Source of the DNA: Leishmania donovani
Lineage: Eukaryota; Euglenozoa; Kinetoplastea; Trypanosomatida; Trypanosomatidae
Assembly (NCBI RefSeq): GCF_000227135.1
Contig: NC_018259.1
Coordinates: 293,140 to 357,139, forward strand
Direction of reading: 5' to 3'
DNA length: 64,000 bases
The position numbers were made by a program, and so were the translations under genes. Shown piece after piece: positions 20,934-31,387 of the stretch (positions within the stretch are counted from its first letter, which is position 1; every line of letters begins with the position of its first letter). The notes beneath the pieces are model-generated. The model was not told where the DNA came from. It saw nothing but the letters and a program-made list of their open reading frames with translations, and did no database searches.

Positions 20934-22469
20934 ATGCGCGGTCGTGGCGGTCGTGGCGGTCGCGGGGGCAGCTTCGGCGGCTTCTCGCAGCAACCTACCA
21001 ACACCATCAGCATTCGCGTGTCGGAGATTCAGCAGCCCGTCACGGAGGATGTCATGCGCCGCGTTTTCCAGAGCGTCGGCGTGTCGTGCAACTCGATCCA
21101 AATCACTCCGACAAACAACCCGCAGGAGACGTCTGTGGTGGCGCAGTTCCCCGACAACTTCGCCGCCGAGCGCGTCATGTCGAGTCTGAACAATCGCAAC
21201 ATCTTCAACAACGGCAACAAGATGACCATGCAGTACACGAACTGGATCCCAAGCGGCAGCCCGACCCCAATGAACAGCAACGGCGGTGGCGTGCTGCAGA
21301 CCTCGGCCTTTGACAACGGCAACATCTTTGCGGCCCAGCAGTTGCCACCGCAGCCACAGATGCCGCCGCAGCCCCAGATGCAGCCACAAATGCCGCCGCA
21401 GCCGCAGATGCCCCAGCAGCCCCAGATTCAGTTGCCGACCCCACAGATTCAGCAGCCGTCGCAGATGCCCCAGCAGATGCCGCCGCAGCCGATGCCTCAG
21501 ATGCAGCACATGCCGCAGCCTCAGCCGCAGCCGCAAATGTCGGTCTTCAACAACCCTGGCCCCGGCATGATGCCGCCGCAACAGATGGACCCCTGGTACG
21601 GCGCCAACCCCGCCATGGAGATGATGAGCGTCACCGTTGGCTTTCCGGGTGCCGTTCGCGGCAACGCTATGATGCGCGGCGGTCGCGCTCGCGGGCGCGG
21701 TGGCCGCGGCGGCTACGGCCTCGACACCATGGGTGTGCAGACTGGCTACATGCCATTTCCCCAGGTCGGCGGCATGGCCCGCGGTGGCGCCAACATGATG
21801 CCGCGCATGAACTACGTGCAGTACCAGCCGTTCGGCCAGCCGCCGACCGTCTTTGTGAGCGTGACCCTCGTCCCGATCACCGAGCCGCTGCAGACCATCT
21901 TTACGCTGATGGAGGCGTTCGGTGGCGTTGTGGCGATCCGCCGCAACCAGAACAAGAAGGAGATTCTGACAGTCAAGGCTGCGTCGCCGGACGACGCGCT
22001 GGCCATCGTGACCTTCATGCACCGTGTGCCGTACGTGGGAGGTCAGGTGAGCGGCAAGCTCTTTCCCAACTACGTGGAGCGCTACCCGTGCACTGACGAA
22101 GGCGACCCGCTCGACCCCGAGACGCTGCAGTACGACTTCACCGCTTCCCGTCACCGCAGCCCGGGCCAGCGCAGCAAGGCTGTGCCGTCACGCATCATCA
22201 AGATCACGGGCTGCAGCGCGTACGAGGATACTGAAGTGATGACGTACCTCAACAGCAAGGGCATCAACCCCGAGCGCGTCACCAAGTCCGAGGACGGCTC
22301 CTTCGAAGTTCATCTGCGGGACGTGGCGACCTCCGTGAAGGTGCTCCTGGAGTGCCAGGGAAGCGTGTGCGACGAGGAGAAGTCGAACGTCATCTTTGTC
22401 GAGGGCCCTCGCGACGATCCGGTCAGCACAGAGCAGAAGGCGATGGAGGAGCAGGCGAACGAGCAGTAG
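20934..22469 (+). CDS. PTB/hnRNP L-like protein with three RRM-type domains
   Basis: The 511-residue protein starts at the ATG at 20934, followed directly by RGG repeats; the frame upstream of it lacks an ATG. Three RRM-like domains are seen at about 23-103, 305-385 and 420-495. Their RNP motifs are weak in aromatics, as in PTB/hnRNP L proteins. Between the first two lies a long linker: Pro/Gln/Met repeats (about 136-202), then a second RGG cluster near 247-262. Proteins of this type bind pyrimidine-rich RNA and control splicing and mRNA stability, which fits the pyrimidine-rich UTRs of this genome. RGG clusters are usual methylarginine and RNA-contact sites. The next gene downstream is also a multi-RRM protein, suggesting old duplication or functional pairing. 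The exact trypanosomatid DRBD number cannot be fixed from sequence alone. Confidence 0.88.
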   Translation: MRGRGGRGGRGGSFGGFSQQPTNTISIRVSEIQQPVTEDVMRRVFQSVGVSCNSIQITPTNNPQETSVVAQFPDNFAAERVMSSLNNRNIFNNGNKMTMQYTNWIPSGSPTPMNSNGGGVLQTSAFDNGNIFAAQQLPPQPQMPPQPQMQPQMPPQPQMPQQPQIQLPTPQIQQPSQMPQQMPPQPMPQMQHMPQPQPQPQMSVFNNPGPGMMPPQQMDPWYGANPAMEMMSVTVGFPGAVRGNAMMRGGRARGRGGRGGYGLDTMGVQTGYMPFPQVGGMARGGANMMPRMNYVQYQPFGQPPTVFVSVTLVPITEPLQTIFTLMEAFGGVVAIRRNQNKKEILTVKAASPDDALAIVTFMHRVPYVGGQVSGKLFPNYVERYPCTDEGDPLDPETLQYDFTASRHRSPGQRSKAVPSRIIKITGCSAYEDTEVMTYLNSKGINPERVTKSEDGSFEVHLRDVATSVKVLLECQGSVCDEEKSNVIFVEGPRDDPVSTEQKAMEEQANEQ

Positions 22470-22505
22470 GTCCACGCCGACCCATTCTTTCGCCGATCAC
22501 CACCG

Positions 22506-22522
22506 TATATATATATATATAT
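22506..22522. repeat. TA dinucleotide run just after the first RRM gene
   Basis: An uninterrupted TA run lies about 37 nt after the stop codon. It is probably in the 3' UTR, where AU-rich elements can affect stability; no specific role is shown. Confidence 0.9.
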
Positions 22523-25317
22523 GGTTGGTGCCTCATCCTATGATGTGCTCTCTTTGGTGCCGGCGTTGATGGCACGTGCGAGGAGTGTCGTTTTGTGCTG
22601 CCGTCCCTTCCCTCCCGCCGTTTTCGTTGCGAATACGGACGCGTACGCGCGCGTGTGTGTCTGTGTGAGAGTCTGTTGCCGTCTTCGCTGGTTTCGGTGT
22701 CGGCGTTCTTGGCGTGGTGGTGTTTGTACTGTGAACACGTAGTGAATCGGATAGACGAACGACGGATTATTTAGGAATTTTTATCATTGTGTGTTTCTGC
22801 ATTCTGTATTTTTCTGTGTAAACATGCCGATACTGTAAGGAGAAAGGGGGATTAGGGTTGGAGAATGGGAGGAGGAGCAATGCCCGCAGGTAGCCGTGCA
22901 TGCGTGCGTACAAGCACGCACAGACGGACATATCGGTTCATCTCTCCATCTTGCTCTCAAACTCGTTGTCATCTCTATTGCCATCCTCTTGAATGCTGGC
23001 GTTTTCCGGAGTTTAATGTTTTTTTTTTTTTTGTTTTGTTTGTCCCTCTTGGGTAAGGTACGTTAAAAAGCCGAAAAGGAAAGAGAAACGAAAAGACCTC
23101 CATGAAGTGAAACATAACCCCCTGCCCGTGTCCTTGTGTTGTCTTTCCGTGTGCGCGCGCGCAGCCATTCGCGCGCACGCAGTTCTGGATTGCGTCGACG
23201 CGGAAACGCTACTTTAGTGTCTCACCGCTTGTCGTCTTTCCTTTTCTCTATGAAGACATCACCCGACTCTTGTCTCTCTGTGTATGCGCGTATGTGTGTG
23301 TATGTGTGTGTGCGTGAGTGATCGGCGGCATTTGCTGTGCGCTACGAGTTTAGAGAGAGCAAGAGTGACCCTGAACGGGTGCTCGGCGTGCGTGTGCCAT
23401 TCCTCGTTAGACTCTCTCTTTCCGGCTCTGAGCATCGCCGCGAATTTCGCACCTCTGCGCTCATGCGTGTGTGCATGTGTGTGACGCCGAGTGCATTGCA
23501 CAGTCTGCAGAGATGCGCTCGCTCAAGCTCCAGCACAAACGCATGCTCACGTACATACATACACACACACACACACACAGCCGCCGCCGGCTCCTCCGAA
23601 TCCCTCTTCTGCACGCTTTCCAGTTTTGATTGGCGCTCGCGAGCTTGCAGTCGTACCTGTTTTTTTTTTGCCTTTTCGTTCACCGTTTTCTTGTTGCCTG
23701 GGGAAGGGAAGGAGGGAGGGGGCATGGCCACCACACAAACCCCCCTCTCCTCCCCCATACCTTCCTGAAACCTCCACGTCCACTTTCGGTCGTCTTCTCC
23801 ACCGTGTTCGCTGTCTCTTCTCCCCCTCTCTTCCTCTTTGTCCTTTTTTTTTGTCCAACTCCCGTGTTTCCCACATATGCGCACACCCACATGTGTGCGT
23901 AAACGGCACAGACGTCTTCAATGAACTTAATGCTCGCGCTCAGGGTTGCTCTTTTTGTTCGTATGTTTTTCCATCTCTTGCGCGTGTGCGTTTGCGTGTG
24001 TTTCTTCGCCTTCTTCTTGTAGCGCGTCGATGAAGCCCTTCTTGTCTCTCTCTCTCTCATCTCTATGTTTGCGTGACGTCTCTCGCCACACCGCAGCCCG
24101 TGACGAAGATCGACATCTTTGTTTTCCACTTATCGGCAGGCACTCACGCATATGCGTGTTATCCTGTTCTCAGCAGCCAAGGCACCTTTCCGTTTCGTGC
24201 CACATGATTGTGTTTCCATCCAAAACACTATACGATAACCGACTCCATCGCCAACACCCTCGTGGCAGCTCATGATGCGCCGTTGAGAGGTGGCAACTCA
24301 TTCTAGGAGCTCTCCTCTCTATCGCTTTTCGGATATCTTTGTACCAAGCCACTGCTCACAGCCCGCCGTTGATGCATCATTCTTTTCAAGTAAATAGCTC
24401 CACTGATATCAGTCGCTTGACCACAGATTCCATCTTTCGCCCCTTTCATCAGCAGAACATCGCTTTCGTCTGCTTCGGCCTCCCCCTCCCAACGTCGTCT
24501 TCGATGCCCTCCCCCCACCCTTCTCCATCCTTTTCCCCCTTTTACTCTGCAAGCGGTGCCACGTCTGCGCCGCCGTCCCTGGCGCGACGCTCCACCGACG
24601 CAGGACCGAATATTGCCCGATCCTGAGCAAGACTCATGTGTCTGTATTACTTCCTTGTTTTCCTCGTCTCTCAGATGATGGAGACTTGTCCTTGTTTATT
24701 CATTGGAAGTGCTGCTGTCCTTCGTAACAGTACAAGACGAACTCGACGAGAGCCACAACTCCTCGGTGATGCGCCTGCTTCTTTTCCTGTTGCAGCTAAG
24801 GAAGCGTCGAATGTGTGGCGGCCCCCAGGCAGACTCTCTCCATTTACGCGACCTGCTTCGCCGCCAGCGTCGGATTTCTTCTCACCTCGCGCCGTGTTCG
24901 CACTCCCTGCCTGAGCTGCCCTTCGTCGACACGAGTTTTAAGCTCGGGTTCCACTTTTGCTCGAACGAGAAAAGCGGTGGGGGTCACACAGCACACGTGC
25001 GTCGTCCTTTGGCATTCTGCTGGGCATCGCCGCACGACTATGCGGATCGCCTTCTTGTGTATTTTTGTGCGTGTGCCGTTCGTAAACGATAAGCTGGCAC
25101 CCTCGTGTAGTGCTCTCCTTTCGCGAACGAAAGAAAGGATGGTGGCGAGGAGGAGGAGGAATAGGTGGGAATGCGCAACGCTTCCTGCATCTTACCGCTC
25201 CCCCAAACCTCTTTCTATGCTATATATTTTTTTTTTCGTGTTCCATTCCCGCGATGCGCACCTCTTCCCTCTCACCCATCTCTTGCCTCTCGATGTCAGA
25301 ACCATCTAACAAACAAG

Positions 25318-25356
25318 CTGGGGGTGTGGCGTAGTGGGGTGGGAGAGCGCTCTGGA
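25318..25356 (+). other. tRNA 5'-half-like segment with A-box match
   Basis: TGGCGTAGTGGGG at 25327-25339 fits the Pol III A-box pattern TRGYNNARNNG, and GAGAGCGCTC follows as in a tRNA D-arm. No T-arm or B-box (GGTTCGANTCC) appears within the expected distance, so this is not an intact tRNA. It may be a tRNA-derived remnant or chance. Confidence 0.3.
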
Positions 25357-25957
25357 TAGCCTTGCATCTTCTTGTGCACATGTGCGTCGTCGTGTGTGTG
25401 TGGCGCGTTTGACTGTTGTAATCTTCTCTGCCTTTTTCTTTCCGGTTCTCTCTCTACCGGTGCTCGTATAACGGATTCATATCTGTGTGTGTGTGTGTGT
25501 GTGACTCGGAGACGACAATGTGCTGTTTGCAAGGCTTGTGTGTGCGCGTGCACAGCTATCCGCCTTTGTTGTGGTACTCCTCCCTCCCTCTGCTCTGTAG
25601 AACTGGGTCTCTGTGTGACGTCCACAGGCTTACCTGCCGCCCCCACCTTTCCCACTTTCTATCAAGTGGCTTCCGCCCAACTGCCTCGCGCTGCAGCTTC
25701 TTTTTGTAGGCTGAAACATGGGGTATTGGAGGCGGTAAGGGCTCAATACCGCGCATATGGTTGCGGCGCGGCTGTTGGCTTCTCTGTTAGGCTTTACGGG
25801 CGAACACACACACACACACACACAAATCTTCGACAACCCATGTGTGATGGAAGCGTCGAGGTTCCATGGAGGCGCGCACAAGGCAACAGGCGGCGCAGCG
25901 ACGCGGCCGCCCCTGTCTCCCTCGCCACTCCTCCCAACAGCAAAAAAAAGAAATCGT

Positions 25958-25980
25958 TGACTCAACGGTAAAGGCGCTAC
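25958..25980 (+). other. tRNA D-arm-like segment
   Basis: TGACTCAACGGTAAAGGCGC resembles a tRNA D-arm (A-box-like TGACTCAACGG, then GGTAAAGGCGC). There is no T-arm or B-box downstream. It lies about 640 nt after the similar segment at 25318. Confidence 0.22.
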
Positions 25981-26179
25981 ACAAATGAAGAATAACCCGC
26001 GCGAGAAAGACTGTGGGCTGGGAGAAGAATGCCCGCCGTGGTGTGTATTCTGAAGGATCTCACCCCCTCTCCCGAACATGGTTTAGATGCGCATGTGCGT
26101 TTGAAGGATCTGTTTCGTCTCCCGCATGTTCATCATTTCCACAGCCTCACGGACACGAATCGCTGGACGTAGGTGGACG

Positions 26180-26323
26180 ATGGAGGCCAAATGGGCTACG
26201 CTGGGAGTTCTCTTGAAGTTATGCCTCGCTCGCCGAGCGCCACGTGAAGCGTGCGCTCAGCAGCGTGTTGTTATCGACGACGCTACATGGGATCTTGCAG
26301 TGCCTCAGTTGGTAAACGTCTGA
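26180..26323 (+). CDS. Possible 47-residue small ORF, unrecognised
   Basis: An ATG at 26180 opens a 47-codon frame of coding-like composition: hydrophobic-basic first half, then QQRVVIDDATWDLAVPQLVN. An in-frame ATG at 26126 would extend it to 65 residues. A pyrimidine-containing stretch ending in CACAG at about 26140-26146 could serve as splice acceptor. No homology is recognised. Chance or a gene remnant is at least as likely as a real small protein. Confidence 0.18.
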   Translation: MEAKWATLGVLLKLCLARRAPREACAQQRVVIDDATWDLAVPQLVNV

Positions 26324-26325
26324 TG
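26300..26325 (+). other. tRNA D-arm-like segment
   Basis: TGCCTCAGTTGGTAAACGTC resembles the D-arm of many tRNAs (consensus TAGCTCAGTTGGTAGAGC). There is no T-arm or B-box downstream. It overlaps the end of the 26180-26323 small ORF, so both readings cannot be functional in a simple way. Confidence 0.25.
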
Positions 26326-28014
26326 GAGACGACAACGAACAAGAGGAATGTGATGTGCTGCACCGATGCTACCCAAATGAGGGCGAGATGTTCAGGAAAC
26401 GGAAATCAGAAGGAAAAAAATCACCGGTGGATATGACTGGTGGAGCATTGGGGTGAAATTTTGGAAACAGGAAGCGAAGAAGGACCAGGCCGGCACCCGC
26501 GTGCGTCAGGTTGGTTTTGTGTGCATGAATGTGCGTGGCTGCATGCGCCGTCTCACCCGAAGCGTGGGGGGAAGAGGTGCGCCCGCGTGCCAAGGAGCGA
26601 CTGGATTTCGACCATTTTGTGTGAGGGTGCGCGTGAAATGCTGGTGGAGCCTTGATGATCTTTTTCAAACACACTGTGCATTATCCGTCGACACGGGCAC
26701 ACGCACACGCACACGCACACGAGGAGGATGAGGGCCAACGACGCCACATAACCAAGACGAAAGCAAAGCGCGCGTAGAGAAAAAAACAAAACAAGAGACA
26801 AACACTTGCGCTGCTGCGCAGGCTCGCAGATGAGGATGAAAAAGATTTTTTTTTTTCGCGCTTCACCCGCACGCACACACGTGCTTTCACGGCGTGCACG
26901 ATAGTAAACTACCGCGGTTTAACGGAGAAATACACCAAGAGAAGGAGGGAGGCAGCGAGCGATGGAAGCTGCCGGACACGCGCATGTAAAGAAAGAGAGA
27001 CGAAAAAGCAAAAGGAAAAGCAGCATGTATGATCAGCCGCGCGCGTTGAATGCTTCATTGAACTCCCATCCCCCTCCCCCTTTCCCTTTCTCTCACACAC
27101 ATACATATATCCTCTCGCTGTCTCTGTATTGAAACCGCCCCCCTGCTCCTCTTGTGCGCGCGTATGTTGTGCTTTCTTCCCCCCCCCCTCTTCAACTTCA
27201 CGGGTGTTTTCCGCGCCTGCGACGCGAAGCATCACGAAGTCAACGCTACAAGCACGAAGACGAACCACACAAACAGGAGACCACGACTCTAAGTCCGCTC
27301 GATTGCCTCTCCCGTGCTCCGCCTCTTCTGGAAGGTGTTGCCTTCCGTGTCTGTTTAGTAGTTGCGCCTCTCCCTTATTTTTTTTTCCGCCGCCTTTTTC
27401 ATCATTTTCTTTTGTGCCGAGAGGAAGAAGAGAGGAAGGAGGAGGACGCAACACCAACGCAAAGCCCAAGCAACAGTCAAGGAATAAAAAAGGAAGCGGG
27501 TGGTTGCACAAGGCGCCCCGTGCCGCACTTCATTTTCAGAGAGAAGAAGTGCGATCTTGAGTTCTTAGTTGTCCTCCCTTCTCCCTTTCTCGGTGAAAAA
27601 GAGACGAAGAAAACACATCGGCGCAGGAGGAGGAAGATCGACGTTGTTTCAATACAAAAGAACCTGAAGACGCGGACCAGCCACGACGAGGAAGAAGAGG
27701 TGCGTGCGCATCGAAGTGGCCATTGGGGCAGGTCAGAACGTTTGCAGGGCAAGGTGACTTCACGTATCGGCTGTCTTTGAGTTGTTTTTTTTTTCCTACC
27801 GTCTTTCTTTTGTTTTCCGCGCTGCCATCCACACGCGCCTTTTCATCCTCGTCGTGTCGATGCGTTTTGTCTGTCGCACATTTGCGTGAGTTGATCGCGT
27901 CGCATCACTCGCCATCTCCCTTAACTCGCCAGACGGCATCTCCTTCGCGGACTTTGTCAGTGTCTGCCACTGTCGCTCTCTTTGACCCTCGTTCTCTGGC
28001 CATCTGTTTGTGTC

Positions 28015-28055
28015 TATCTATATCGATATATAGGTATATATATATCCATATATAG
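28015..28055. repeat. TA-rich microsatellite
   Basis: An interrupted TA/TATC run about 160 nt before the second RRM gene, probably upstream of its splice acceptor. Confidence 0.85.
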
Positions 28056-28151
28056 TTTAACGTGTTGTTGCTTATATGCAGTTGTCCTCATCGAAGTGCT
28101 GTGCCGGTTCTTATTTCGCCCCTCTCGCTGTCTTGCTGCCCTTTTCTTGAC

Positions 28152-28180
28152 TCCTCGTTCTCCTCCTCCTTTGTTGTTAG
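28152..28180 (+). promoter_or_regulatory. Probable trans-splice acceptor for the second RRM gene
   Basis: A pyrimidine-rich tract from about 28152 leads to the first AG at 28179-28180. Another AG follows at 28196-28197. Either gives a very short 5' UTR before the ATG at 28217. Confidence 0.4.
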
Positions 28181-28216
28181 CTTCGCCTCCACTCCAGCCA
28201 TCGTCGTCGTCTCAGA

Positions 28217-30490
28217 ATGTCCACTGTGGTCCTCAGCAACCTCCCGATGGGATGCATCGAGTCTGACATCCATCGGGCTTTACTCATGTACGGCACCGCC
28301 GTGAACATTGAGATGAATTCGCACGCATCACAGGCCACTGTGACGATGCGCACAAAGCAGGAGGCGCAGGCGCTGCTGAATCGCCGCTCTGTGAACGTCA
28401 TTGGCACCTCGGTCCGCGTAGACGCTCAAGTGCAGGCTCCACCTCCACCGCAGCAGCTCCAGCCACAGCATCAGCATCAGCCGCCTCAACAGCAGCAGAT
28501 GGTGCCCCAGCCACCACCGCATCTGCAGCAGCAACAGGTGGGGAGTTACGGGTATGGGTCCGGCAATGTCGGGCAGCAGCAACAGCCCATCTATGGCAGC
28601 ATGGCACCGCAGCAGTATCCCCAGCACGAGCTCAATCATCAGCCGCAGCACTTGCAACAGCAGTATGCGCAACCGCAGCCGTCGTACCCGCAACAGCCGC
28701 AACAGATGCCCTTGCAGTCGCCACCGCAAAGCACGGGCAGCTACGTACCAAACACCAGTCACCGAAGCTGCAGCAGCGGCCAGGCAATTATGCCAGTGCC
28801 TCCGCAGCCCTCTCGGCGTCTGCGTGTTCTGGTGGAGGACTGTCGCTACCCGATCACCCGCGACGTGCTCATGCAGATGTTCAGCATGATCGCCCCGCCC
28901 GTTAGCGTGTCTTGTGGTCCGTACGGCCCGACTACCACCGGCGCGGTCGAATTTGCGGACGCGACGGCGGCGCAACAGGCCATGGATCAATTCCACAACA
29001 ACGCCATCTACCCCAACTGCTGCTACGTCAAGCTGTTCTTTGAGCCGATGTGGGACCGAGTCGACCCGGTGCAGCCGCCTCTGCAGTCGCACCAACCGCA
29101 CTCGTACGGCGGCAGCAACAGCGGCTATGGCTACCCCGCACAGGGCCCCACTAACGCGCCGCCATCGGTGCAAGCGAATCCGTACAGCGTCGCACCGCAT
29201 GGCCCTGCGCAATCGGACGCGTACGGAGCTGGCTGGGGCGGCAGCGATGGAGCCCAATATTACGGTGGTTCCGTCCCGTCGAGTGCCGCACCGCCGTCGC
29301 AGCCGGGGCAGCCCGCAACCGATCCTTTCGGCCGCCGCCGAGGCGGCTGCGGTGCCGGCTCTGATTCTGCCAACGACAACGACCCTGCGGCGCAACATGG
29401 CAGCGAGAGCAGGGCTACTCGTGGCATGGCGCCTGGGCCGATGGTGAGAGGTGGCCGGGGTGCCATGCGAGGTGGCATCGGCGGTCGTGGCAGTGGTACG
29501 GGGCTCGGGGCTGCGACCGGCTTCAGCCCGCTCGAACCCTCAGGCGCACCGCCGGCGCGGGGTGGCGGTGCTGGCGTCGGACGCTATCCGGGATTGGAGA
29601 CGAACGGCTGCACCGTCATGGTTAGCTGTGTGAATGAGTCGGTTCCTTTGTACGACCTATGGGTGCTATTGGAGGTGTTTGGCAACGTGAACTCCTTGAA
29701 GCGACAGTTTCGCGATCGCACGAACGTGGTGGCGCAGTTCCAGCACCCCGGCGACACCCTGACGGCGATTCAGTACCTGCAGCACTGCCCGTTTCGCGGT
29801 AGTGTGCTGCGTCTGAAGCGCTTCAGCGGCTACCAAGATCGGGATACCGAGTGGGAAACAAAGTCATCGACCGATCCGGCAACTATGGCTGCTCTCTTCA
29901 CCACGGGTTACCACCACCGCACGGCGCCGCGAGCGCCGGTGAACGTGCGAGGCCGCGTGCACCCGGACAAGAACCTATACATCACCAACCTCACTGAGGC
30001 CATCTCGGACGACGAGCTGAAGGGGATCATGAAGGAGGCAGGCTTTGAGCCGCATGCGTTCTTCCGTCGCGGCCCGAAAGGAGCCATTGTCGCCTACAAG
30101 GACACGGAGACGGCAGTGGATGCGCTCATCGCGTTACACGCCAAGGAGGTGCGGGAGCGCTTCCTCCGGGTAACCTTTTCGCGCTTCCCACCCGGCCCGC
30201 GACCCTCGCGCGACGGCGTCGACAAGGGAGACGACGACGACGACGGGGATGCGGAGCAGCGCGACGGGCAGCAGGAGACGCAGTCAGAGCCGCCGCCGCA
30301 GCAGCAGCAGGTGCCTCAGCCGTCGCAGTTGAATGAGCCAGCTCCTCAAGAATCTGCCGAACCGCCGGCGCCGCCACCACAGGAGCCTGAGCCTGCTCCG
30401 GAGGAGGCGGATGGAGGCGAGGTGGAGTCGGCCGTACCTGAGGCGGCTCCAAAGGTGGCAAAGGTAAAGGCGAAGTCTTCAAAGAGGTAG
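28217..30490 (+). CDS. Large PTB/hnRNP L-like protein with four RRM-type domains
   Basis: The 757-residue protein begins directly with an RRM (about 2-70, opening TVVLSNLPMGCIESDIHRAL). A Gln/Pro-rich stretch follows (about 75-185), then RRM2 (about 200-280), a Pro/Ser/Gly/Tyr-rich linker (about 285-395) and a Gly/Arg-rich segment (about 400-460). RRM3 is at about 464-545 and RRM4 at about 585-660 (opening NLYITNLTEAISDDELKGIM). The tail (about 670-757) has an Asp run, Gln/Pro/Glu-rich sequence and a lysine-rich end (KVAKVKAKSSKR) that could be a nuclear signal. The four-RRM layout is that of PTB/hnRNP L proteins, which bind pyrimidine- or CA-rich RNA. It may regulate splicing or mRNA stability here. 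Its adjacency to the other RRM gene is notable; I see similar style, not clear sequence identity. Confidence 0.88.
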   Translation: MSTVVLSNLPMGCIESDIHRALLMYGTAVNIEMNSHASQATVTMRTKQEAQALLNRRSVNVIGTSVRVDAQVQAPPPPQQLQPQHQHQPPQQQQMVPQPPPHLQQQQVGSYGYGSGNVGQQQQPIYGSMAPQQYPQHELNHQPQHLQQQYAQPQPSYPQQPQQMPLQSPPQSTGSYVPNTSHRSCSSGQAIMPVPPQPSRRLRVLVEDCRYPITRDVLMQMFSMIAPPVSVSCGPYGPTTTGAVEFADATAAQQAMDQFHNNAIYPNCCYVKLFFEPMWDRVDPVQPPLQSHQPHSYGGSNSGYGYPAQGPTNAPPSVQANPYSVAPHGPAQSDAYGAGWGGSDGAQYYGGSVPSSAAPPSQPGQPATDPFGRRRGGCGAGSDSANDNDPAAQHGSESRATRGMAPGPMVRGGRGAMRGGIGGRGSGTGLGAATGFSPLEPSGAPPARGGGAGVGRYPGLETNGCTVMVSCVNESVPLYDLWVLLEVFGNVNSLKRQFRDRTNVVAQFQHPGDTLTAIQYLQHCPFRGSVLRLKRFSGYQDRDTEWETKSSTDPATMAALFTTGYHHRTAPRAPVNVRGRVHPDKNLYITNLTEAISDDELKGIMKEAGFEPHAFFRRGPKGAIVAYKDTETAVDALIALHAKEVRERFLRVTFSRFPPGPRPSRDGVDKGDDDDDGDAEQRDGQQETQSEPPPQQQQVPQPSQLNEPAPQESAEPPAPPPQEPEPAPEEADGGEVESAVPEAAPKVAKVKAKSSKR

Positions 30491-31387
30491 AAGCGCGGTG
30501 TATTCCTGCAAGGCAGCTGCACCTGTGTTGCGTTAGGTCGTCCTCGGCGCTGCAAGGGGTGTGACACGTGCGCAGAGATGAAGAGCGGCTGGGAGAGACT
30601 GGCACACCAAATCGGTTGAGGATCGGTGTCGGGTGTGCGCTGCGTGGGATGAGCCTGAATCGGAGCCGACGGGTACAGTCACTGCCGCTGACGATGTCAT
30701 CAGGGAACACTCGTTTTGTTTCGTTGTGGTACTCTCGGGCCTGGGGCCGCTTTTTTTCTTCTTGCGGGATAATAAAAGGGCTGCCGGTAGGTGAACCTAT
30801 GAGGGGGGGGAGGAAAGGCACGAGAGGAATCGCCGCGCACGACCTCAGACGTCTGACCACCCGCGAGTATTGTACCCACTGTGCGCGGCGAATGCAAGAG
30901 AGGGCTTCTGAGAAGAGGGAGCGAGCCGCGACGCCTCTCCCTATCGCCTCAGCGCTTCTTCGGCTCCCCTCGCGCAACTAAAGTGCGCGAGACACGGCAT
31001 CGGCCTCTCTGTGCGTGCTTGTATGTGTATGGATGCCGTGTCTCACAGCCACAGCGTCACGAGCGCGCGTACTTGACCGCGTCGTGTCTCTCCGTTTTCG
31101 TAGGCTTCGTGGCTCGCCTAGGTCGTGCTGAATGCACACAGTTCGCCGTGCGGGTAACTGTGCTGATGGCACTGTTTCCCTCACCGACCTTGCTGCACGT
31201 TGGCTGTGGCCCTCGACACGTGCGCAAATACAGTCGTCTTTGTGCATATGTGTGCTCGCGTATTATGACCTACCTCCCTTTTTGTCATTATTGTTGATCG
31301 CTTTACAACACACGCCTGAGTACATAAGCGAAGACGCTGACAACACGCGCCCCGACTCCCCCTCCCCAATCCACGTAGTCACTGAGG
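30491..31387. other. Spacer between second RRM gene and TFIIE-alpha-like gene
   Basis: About 0.9 kb of GC-richer sequence than most spacers here. An open frame runs at 30649-30981 (111 codons) but has no recognisable features. The outstanding element is the double inverted repeat at 30969-31044. Confidence 0.65.
30969..31044 (+). other. Two adjoining perfect inverted repeats (RNA hairpin candidate)
   Basis: Hairpin 1: CTCGCGCA (30969-30976) pairs with TGCGCGAG (30984-30991) around a 7-nt loop. Hairpin 2: GAGACACGGCATC (30989-31001) pairs perfectly with GATGCCGTGTCTC (31032-31044) around a 30-nt loop. The two share three bases, so they may be mutually exclusive or stack end to end. Position suggests a structured UTR element of the flanking mRNAs or an independent small RNA. 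Confidence 0.6.

Larger units (their letters stand above)
22470..28216. other. 5.7-kb spacer between the two RRM genes
   Basis: Mostly 3'/5' UTR-like DNA with poly-T, TA (22506-22522; 28015-28055) and CA/GT microsatellites. More mixed-composition patches at 24340-25100 and 25700-26700 hold short coding-like frames and three tRNA-D-arm-like segments. No conserved protein was recognised. Confidence 0.65.

Noticed and set aside
24373..25092. Coding-like patch with three alternating frames (an 84-codon ATG frame ending at 24626, then a frame with VQDELDESHNSSVMRLL)
   Set aside because: No continuous frame, no recognised family, and compositional bias of the spacer can explain it. A gene relic remains possible.
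30649..30981. 111-codon ATG frame after the second RRM gene
   Set aside because: Arg/Ser-rich without domain features, and its end overlaps the perfect hairpin; more likely 3' UTR.
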